Assembly (NCBI GenBank): GCA_964577295.1
Contig: CAZNYN010000017.1
Coordinates: 1-37,553, forward strand
Source of the DNA: CAZNYN01 sp964577295
Lineage (GTDB): Bacteria; Synergistota; Synergistia; Synergistales; Synergistaceae
Direction of reading: 5' to 3'
Length of the DNA stretch: 37,553 nt
A program made the position numbers and the translations under genes. The notes under the pieces are model-generated. The model saw only the letters and a program-made list of their open reading frames with translations, was not told where the DNA came from and ran no database searches. This document shows positions 32,114 to 37,553 of this stretch, piece by piece. Position 1 is the stretch's first letter, and each line of letters begins with the position of its first letter.

Positions 32114-32574
32114 TGGCTAAAGTCAGTGCGGCAAAGGGCTTCACTCTGATAGAAGTCATGGTCGCGGTCGTAATACTATCTCTTACCGCAACGGCGGCTC
32201 TGCGGCTTGTAATAATAGCCCAAAGCGCCCTTTCGGAAGCGGGGCAGAGACAGCTTCTTATGGACAGCGCTCTTGATATACAGACATCGCTGCGCATAGG
32301 CAAAGGAGAAAGTTCCGGAACAAGCGGAGATATCTCATGGGAGAGCGTGGAAAAACATCAGGAAATGCTCGGAGAAAACTTCGGAAAACTTGATTTTGAC
32401 AAGAATACACCATCGGGCGATAATCGTATGGCCGACGGAGCTTTTGAGCTCAAGTGGAAAGAGCTAACGGTAAAAAATAAGGACGGCACACATATAACTC
32501 TCTGCCTTCCCGCAGAGGTCGGAACATCAAAGGGAATAGAGAAATCAACAGTCTCGTCCGATGTCAAAAAATAA
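32113..32574 (+). CDS. gspI: T2SS minor pseudopilin, GspI-like
   Basis: A 153-aa prepilin-like protein: leader MAKVSAAKG, then FTLIEVMVAVVILSLTATAA with Gly at -1 and Glu5. The following helix (IIAQSALSEAGQRQLLMDSA) matches the GspI pattern better than GspG, which would carry NPLG- or calcium-site motifs further on; none are seen. Start ATG overlaps the gspC stop by one base. Finding gspI between gspC and gspD is unusual. GspH is the main alternative. Confidence 0.72.
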   Translation: MAKVSAAKGFTLIEVMVAVVILSLTATAALRLVIIAQSALSEAGQRQLLMDSALDIQTSLRIGKGESSGTSGDISWESVEKHQEMLGENFGKLDFDKNTPSGDNRMADGAFELKWKELTVKNKDGTHITLCLPAEVGTSKGIEKSTVSSDVKK

Positions 32575-32643
32575 AAACGCGCTCTGTCGCAGAATGAAAC
32601 ACGGATAATGTTTTATGCTTTTGAATATAAGGAGTGGTATGTA

Positions 32644-34668
32644 ATGGGTAAGTATGGCAAGGCTTTTTCTCTTCTTTTCCTTCTTCTGTCATTGACTTTA
32701 ATTCCGGCAGGAAACTGCGCCTATGCCGAAGATCAGGAAGAGCAGAACCTGGTTGAAGCCGCGCACCAGATGAGAAGCACGGGAAGAATACAGCTTAATT
32801 TCAAAGACCTTGAAATGGCGAAATTCATCCGCTTCATGTCGGAGCTTCTCGGAGAAAATATCCTTGTTGACCCGGCTGTAGGGGGGAAAGTATCGGTCGT
32901 TTCCCCGAAACCCATATCGATAAAAGAGTCCCGTCAGGTCATGCTCTCAGTTCTTGAGATGAACAACCTTGCTATACAGGACATGGGAGGCTACTCAAAA
33001 GTCCTGCCTTTGAGCGCAGGCCCTACGGCAAGCAACAGCGTCATAAAGGGAGATATGAGCATAGAACCGAGCGAGGCTGTCACAGTTCAGGTTGTGCCTT
33101 TGAGCTACGTAAAGGCCGGCTACATTCTTGCCCCGCTGAAATCGGCACTGCCGAACATCCAGATTACCCCCCTTGCTGACGGGAGATCCGTTCTGCTTGT
33201 AGGCAAAGCATCCCTGCTCAACCGCGGAGTCAGCATCATAAGGGCTCTCGATGCAAATGACAGCATACGCTCGATAAAAGTTTACTCAATCGCATATGCC
33301 AATGTAAAAACACTCGAAGCATCATTCAACGCAATGGCAAAAGACGTCTCGTCAAAGCTCACGGGGCTGATTGCAGTCGCGGACGAGCGTACAAGAAGAC
33401 TGGTACTCATAGGCAACAGCCAGTCCCTCAGAGAGTCGGAGCGCATCCTGAAAGCTCTTGACGTGCCCTCAAAGACAGAAAACTTCCACGTCTACCGCCT
33501 GAAGAATGCGGATGCCAAAACAGTCGCGGAACAGCTCAGTCAGATACTCTCCGTAGCGGCCAAACTATCGCCCGACCCCAAAGGCGTTATGCCTTCCACA
33601 GTCGTCCCAGACCTTCCGACAAACAGCCTTGTCTTTACAGCATCTCAGGAACAGTTTAACTCACTGAAAAGCGTCCTCGAACAGCTTGATACTCAGCCGA
33701 AACAGGTGCTTCTGCGCGGCCTCATTGCGGAAGTCAACCTCAACAAACTCAACAGTGCGGGAATAGACTGGGCGGCCTGGGGCGGAGCATTGGCGGGAGA
33801 CGTCATAGGAGCGGCAAATGTCCAGCTCGGAACGGCGGGTGTCCCATCACAGTTCCTCGACCTATACAACAAAATGATAACTCAGGAAGAAGTCACATAC
33901 GATGCCAACGGCAATGCCGTAACCACAACAAACACGGAAGGCAAAGGGCTCATATACGCTTATGTCAAAATGCTCAACAAATTTGACGCTATAAACGTCC
34001 TCTCTATGCCGCGCCTCATGTGCACGGACAACTTAAAGAGCCACCTACAGGTCGGTCAGGTCATTCCTCAGATGAAGGGAAGCCTCACAGACACGACAAA
34101 CCCCGGCGCAGTACAGAACAGCTACGAATACAAGGACGTGGGCTTGATACTCACAGTCACTCCTCACATAAGGAGCGGCAACCTGGTCGCGCTCGAGATA
34201 GAACAGAGAATAGAAGACCTCCTCACGACACAGGGCTCCTCAACACCCATCACCTCAAAGCGCGAGATAAAGACAAATGTCCTTGTCGCAAACGGTGAGA
34301 CTGTCGTACTGGGCGGACTTATAAAAGAGGCGGAAAAAGCTCTGCGCAACAGAGTCCCCGTCCTCTCCTACATACCGCTCATAGGTAACCTTTTTAAATC
34401 AAACGAAAAACAGCGTGAGAAGATAGACCTCATGATCTTCCTGACGCCTTACATACTCGAAACGCCGCAGCACGCATCTGGCATAACCACACAGATAATA
34501 AACGAAGGACAGTCACTCAGCGAAGCGGAAGAAACAGTGCTGAAGCGCAACCATGAGGACTACAATAAATCCGTAAACAAACAGAACATAACCAAAGAAG
34601 TCTTAGATCCGACGGCAGGAGCAAAAGATAAAAAAGAAGACGCACCAAACGGTGCAGGGACCAAGTAA
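32644..34668 (+). CDS. gspD: T2SS secretin GspD
   Basis: The outer-membrane channel (674 aa). A Sec signal peptide is clear (MGKYGKAFSLLFLLLSLTLI, cleavage near AYA). The N0 domain follows (IQLNFKDLEMAKFIRFMSEL, ILVDPAVGGKVSVVS), then N1-N3 repeats (VVPLSYVKAGYILAPL, KVYSIAYANVKTLEA, HVYRLKNADAKTVAEQL). The secretin core carries LPTNSLVFTASQEQ, VLSMPRLMCTDN, VGLILTVTPHIR and VPVLSYIPLIGNLFKSNEK. The short tail is charged and ends in GAGTK; no pilotin site was recognised. The start is ATG 32644, nine bases behind GGAG; an in-frame ATG at 32608 lies before that site. A secretin implies a diderm cell. Confidence 0.95.
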   Translation: MGKYGKAFSLLFLLLSLTLIPAGNCAYAEDQEEQNLVEAAHQMRSTGRIQLNFKDLEMAKFIRFMSELLGENILVDPAVGGKVSVVSPKPISIKESRQVMLSVLEMNNLAIQDMGGYSKVLPLSAGPTASNSVIKGDMSIEPSEAVTVQVVPLSYVKAGYILAPLKSALPNIQITPLADGRSVLLVGKASLLNRGVSIIRALDANDSIRSIKVYSIAYANVKTLEASFNAMAKDVSSKLTGLIAVADERTRRLVLIGNSQSLRESERILKALDVPSKTENFHVYRLKNADAKTVAEQLSQILSVAAKLSPDPKGVMPSTVVPDLPTNSLVFTASQEQFNSLKSVLEQLDTQPKQVLLRGLIAEVNLNKLNSAGIDWAAWGGALAGDVIGAANVQLGTAGVPSQFLDLYNKMITQEEVTYDANGNAVTTTNTEGKGLIYAYVKMLNKFDAINVLSMPRLMCTDNLKSHLQVGQVIPQMKGSLTDTTNPGAVQNSYEYKDVGLILTVTPHIRSGNLVALEIEQRIEDLLTTQGSSTPITSKREIKTNVLVANGETVVLGGLIKEAEKALRNRVPVLSYIPLIGNLFKSNEKQREKIDLMIFLTPYILETPQHASGITTQIINEGQSLSEAEETVLKRNHEDYNKSVNKQNITKEVLDPTAGAKDKKEDAPNGAGTK

Positions 34669-36149
34669 TGGAATATCATCTTCCGCCCGCGGAAAATGTA
34701 ATTGAGCTCATACCTTCGGGTGTGAGCTTGGACATACTGCGCGACAAAGGCTTTCTGCCAGTAGCTCTCGAAGGTTCTGTGCTGACAGTTGCACTCTCGG
34801 ATTACACCTCCGCGGCGGAGGCACAGCTTCTCGCTGCCGCAATGGGCTGTACCGCAAAAGTTGAGCTCTGCCCGGCAAGCGAAATACAGAACCTCATAAG
34901 AAGCCTCTATGACCTCAAAAGCGGCGTCGGACAGGATACACTGAACGAAATAGAAGAAGTGGACGACCTCTCCGAACTTGCGCGTCAGGAAGTCATGAGC
35001 GACACAGTAGACGCACCCGTTGTCCGCCTCGTAAACGGCATAATGATGGAGTCCCTGAAAGAAAGAGCGACTGACATCCACATAGAGCCATACGAAGACA
35101 GAGTAGTAGTGCGCTACAGAGTCGACGGAGTTCTGCAGGACAGATACTCTCTCTCCAAGGGGCACCAGGCTCCCGTAACAAGCCGCATAAAAGTCATGGC
35201 AAACATGGACATAGCGGAAAGATTCATACCTCAGGACGGGCGCATAGGCATAAGCCTCGGGGAACGCATGGTCGACATACGAGTCAGCTCCCTGCCAACT
35301 CAGCACGGCGAGAGGCTTGTTTTACGACTGCTCGACAAAGCAAGAGGGCTTCTCACCCTGGAAGACCTTGGAATGAAAACAGTAGAGCGCGAAAGGCTTG
35401 AAACACTTATACGCCGCCCGAACGGAATGATACTCTTCACGGGCCCGACAGGTTCGGGCAAGAGCACGAGCCTCTATGCCATATTGCAGGCTCTTGCGCG
35501 TCCTCAGGTTAATATAATCACAGTAGAAGACCCTATAGAATATGACCTGCCCGGAGTGGGACAGGTTCAGGTAAATGAAAAAGCAGGACTGACATTCGCT
35601 TCCTCCTTGCGCTCTATACTGCGCCAAGACCCGGACATAATAATGATAGGAGAAATGCGTGACTTCGACACGGCGCACATAGGCATCCAGTCATCCCTGA
35701 CGGGACACCTCGTGCTCTCCACTCTCCACACCAACGACTCAATATCGGCAGTCACACGCCTCACCGACATGGGCATAGAACCATACCTTGCGGCAGGCTC
35801 GCTGCTCGGCGTTGTCGCACAGCGATTGGTGCGCAGAGTATGTCCGTACTGCAAAGAAGAAGTCCCCACCTCGGGAGTTATTCTCAGAAACGGCATAACA
35901 AAATCATGGCGCGGAAAAGGCTGTCCAAAGTGCGGGGGCACAGGCTACAAGGGACGCTTCGGACTCTACGAACAATTTGACGTGACACCCGAAATACAAA
36001 ACGCAATAGCTGAAAAAGCTCCGATAAGCGAACTCCGCAGGCTTGCCAGAGAGACAGGCTTCTGCACCTTGCTCGAACTTGGGCTTAAAGCAGTGGCGAA
36101 CGGAGAAACCACCGCAGAAGAAATGCTCCGCGTAGTGGGAGAAGTTTAA
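34668..36149 (+). CDS. gspE: T2SS assembly ATPase GspE
   Basis: The cytoplasmic hexameric motor (493 aa). An N-terminal GspL-binding domain (about 1-130) is followed by the N2 region (RATDIHIEPYEDRVVVRYRV). Walker A is GPTGSGKSTSLYAIL (~257), then the Asp box VEDPIEY and the atypical Walker B DPDIIMIGEMRD (~320). The His box is in LVLSTLHTNDS. The zinc tetracysteine is intact: CPYC and CPKC about 35 residues apart (~392 onward). ATG overlaps the gspD stop by one base. Confidence 0.96.
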   Translation: MEYHLPPAENVIELIPSGVSLDILRDKGFLPVALEGSVLTVALSDYTSAAEAQLLAAAMGCTAKVELCPASEIQNLIRSLYDLKSGVGQDTLNEIEEVDDLSELARQEVMSDTVDAPVVRLVNGIMMESLKERATDIHIEPYEDRVVVRYRVDGVLQDRYSLSKGHQAPVTSRIKVMANMDIAERFIPQDGRIGISLGERMVDIRVSSLPTQHGERLVLRLLDKARGLLTLEDLGMKTVERERLETLIRRPNGMILFTGPTGSGKSTSLYAILQALARPQVNIITVEDPIEYDLPGVGQVQVNEKAGLTFASSLRSILRQDPDIIMIGEMRDFDTAHIGIQSSLTGHLVLSTLHTNDSISAVTRLTDMGIEPYLAAGSLLGVVAQRLVRRVCPYCKEEVPTSGVILRNGITKSWRGKGCPKCGGTGYKGRFGLYEQFDVTPEIQNAIAEKAPISELRRLARETGFCTLLELGLKAVANGETTAEEMLRVVGEV

Positions 36150-36150
36150 A

Positions 36151-37326
36151 TTGCCATTATACAGAGCGGAAGTCTACACATCAAAAGGCGACAAAAAACA
36201 ACTGCGCAGAGAAGCGTCAAGCGAAAACGACCTTCTCCGCACTCTCATGTCCGAAGGCTGTACAGTCGTCTCCTTAAAAGAAGAAAAAATACGCACATGG
36301 TCGCTCTTCCACGGCAAAGAGGGCAAAGCGCGAAAACTCAGCCTCGAAGAGCAGCACCTATTCTGCACTACACTCTGCTCATTTATGAGAAGCGGCCTGT
36401 CACTGACAGAAGTCCTCAGACTGCTGCAAAAACAGACCAGAGACAAATCTCTCAAGCCCGTCTTCACAAAACTAAGAGAATCAGTAGAAGGAGGACGTTC
36501 TCTGGCATCCTCCATGCAGGCTCTCGAAGTATTCCGTCCGAGCCTCACAGGCATGGTTGAGTCGGGAGAAAAATCCTCGTCCCTTGCCGACATACTGGAA
36601 AAAGCTGCTGAACTCATACACAACGAAATACAGCTTCGCAGAAAAATACAATCATCCCTCACATACCCCATACTAATGCTTATAGTGGGGCTCGGTGTAG
36701 TAGTATTCCTGCTCAGCTTTGTAGTCCCAAAACTTACCGAACTCGTAGTAGAATCCGGAGCGGAACTTCCCTTCATAACAAAAATGCTGATCTTCATCTC
36801 AAACGCCGTGCGAGTAGGCTTCATCCCATTCATAAGCCTCGTCGCCATTGCAATATTCTGGTGCAGAAGAAACAACAAAAAAATCAAACTGCCAATGTTT
36901 AAAGACGTAAGAGACAACATCGCCTTTGCAATGATATTCTCCCAGATAGGCACTCTCATAAAAGCCGGCATACCTCTGGTACAGGCTCTCAAACTTACAG
37001 CGCCCCTCGACCCCGTAAAAGGCCGCCTTGCAATCGTCTCCGAACACATAAGACAAGGCTACCGCTTCTCTCAGGGACTTGAAAAAGAAGGCTCGTTCCC
37101 CGAAGAAATAGTCACGGTAGTAAGAGTGGGAGAAAGCGGAGGCAACCTCCCCGACAGCCTGAACCGCCTAGGCGCGAACTGCTGGGACTACGCCCAGTCA
37201 TCAATGCAAAAATGGGCAACACTTGCCGAACCTATGATAATACTAGTAATGGGAGGACTTGTAGGTTTCGTCGTAATAGCAGTCCTACTGCCAATATTCG
37301 ACCTGTCATCGCTTGCCGCCAGGTAA
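36151..37326 (+). CDS. gspF: T2SS inner-membrane platform protein GspF
   Basis: A polytopic platform protein (391 aa) around which the pseudopilus is built. Two homologous cytoplasmic helical domains are visible (LEEQHLFCTTLCSFMRSGLS and VRDNIAFAMIFSQIGTLIKA; each followed by ESG or GESG). Three membrane helices lie near 170-190, 215-240 and 365-388. The final stretch LAEPMIILVMGGLVGFVVIA is diagnostic. Start TTG 36151 is just after the gspE stop, behind GGGAGAAG. Confidence 0.95.
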   Translation: MPLYRAEVYTSKGDKKQLRREASSENDLLRTLMSEGCTVVSLKEEKIRTWSLFHGKEGKARKLSLEEQHLFCTTLCSFMRSGLSLTEVLRLLQKQTRDKSLKPVFTKLRESVEGGRSLASSMQALEVFRPSLTGMVESGEKSSSLADILEKAAELIHNEIQLRRKIQSSLTYPILMLIVGLGVVVFLLSFVVPKLTELVVESGAELPFITKMLIFISNAVRVGFIPFISLVAIAIFWCRRNNKKIKLPMFKDVRDNIAFAMIFSQIGTLIKAGIPLVQALKLTAPLDPVKGRLAIVSEHIRQGYRFSQGLEKEGSFPEEIVTVVRVGESGGNLPDSLNRLGANCWDYAQSSMQKWATLAEPMIILVMGGLVGFVVIAVLLPIFDLSSLAAR

Positions 37327-37338
37327 GGAGAATAAACT

Positions 37339-37553
37339 ATGCGCCTTTTAAAATCTAAATGTATTGACTATATATTATTGCTTCTCATGTGTGCTGTCGC
37401 ATTGCTCTTTGCGTCCGCCTATTGGATTCAGCGGATTTACGGCGTAAATACAACATTGCAGCAAGTTGTGTTTCACATAATGGTACCGACACTGGCTTCC
37501 GCAGACTCTTACTACATAAAAAGCTACCTGCGCAATGTAATGCCATGGTCACT
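37339..37553 (+). CDS. Membrane protein, possibly phosphoglycerol transferase (cut by window end)
   Basis: Only the first 71 codons are present; the gene runs off the window. ATG lies eight bases behind AAGGAG, 12 bases after the gspF stop. A hydrophobic helix (about residues 11-30) is followed by IYGVNTTLQQVVFHIMVPTL, which recalls the start of the LTA-synthase/MdoB-type phosphoglycerol transferases, where a similar segment precedes the membrane domain and the extracytoplasmic sulfatase fold. The catalytic part is not visible, so this is a weak call. It is not a T2SS component that I recognise. Confidence 0.5.
   Translation, partial: MRLLKSKCIDYILLLLMCAVALLFASAYWIQRIYGVNTTLQQVVFHIMVPTLASADSYYIKSYLRNVMPWS

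Noticed and set aside
32575..32643. Promoter in the gap before gspD (GATAAT near 32604)
   Set aside because: The -35 region is poor and the genes on both sides belong to one T2SS unit; the evidence is too weak to list.
1..37553. CRISPR arrays, tRNA or rRNA genes, insertion sequences, prophage or integrase genes
   Set aside because: Looked for direct repeats, clover-leaf patterns and transposase motifs; none were seen. Gene packing and function are those of a core chromosome.

Overview
The window is a dense stretch of bacterial chromosome with about 37 genes and almost no non-coding DNA. All genes run on the + strand except an electron-transfer flavoprotein pair at the left edge. The organism looks like a diderm with Firmicutes-like housekeeping synteny: infC-rpmI-rplT...pheS-pheT-zapA-cvpA-mutS2 and rpsF-ssb-rpsR-DUF2232-rplI-dnaB sit next to a secretin-based type II secretion (T2SS) operon. 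With the etf genes and a mid-range GC content, this combination suggests Synergistota (Synergistetes). That assignment is inference from gene order and protein look, not from a search.

Layout. (1) Positions 1-1905, minus strand: etfB-etfA with a strong hairpin terminator behind them. (2) Positions 1906-2213: a divergent control region with a good promoter for each direction and a structured infC leader that ends in a terminator-like hairpin. (3) Positions 2214-12676: eleven closely packed genes without a visible terminator: infC (apparent ATA start), rpmI, rplT, a Ktr/Trk potassium channel pair, pheS, pheT, a small coiled-coil protein, a ZapA-like protein, cvpA and mutS2. (4) Positions 12749-14673: pgsA from its own extended -10 promoter, then an M20 metallopeptidase, each followed by an intrinsic terminator. 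(5) Positions 14695-21361: secA, a secreted DUF3857/transglutaminase-like protein, argS and a FtsB/DivIC protein. (6) Positions 21353-25377: rpsF-ssb-rpsR, a terminator, then a DUF2232 membrane protein, rplI and dnaB. (7) Positions 25434-37326: an O-antigen-ligase-like membrane protein followed almost without gaps by T2SS genes in the order J-K-L-M-N-C-I-D-E-F. The window ends inside a membrane protein that may be a phosphoglycerol transferase.

Functional themes are translation (IF3, L35, L20, PheST, ArgS, S6, S18, L9), replication and recombination (SSB, DnaB, MutS2), division (ZapA-like, FtsB-like) and envelope or export work (SecA, PgsA, T2SS, polysaccharide ligase). SecA would supply substrates to the periplasm and the T2SS would carry them over the outer membrane. 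The T2SS cluster is the most unusual part: its order is a rotation of the classical one, and the major pseudopilin GspG, GspH and the prepilin peptidase are absent from the window. Non-ATG starts are common (five TTG, six GTG and one ATA by my reading). I saw no tRNA, rRNA, CRISPR array, insertion sequence or phage gene.
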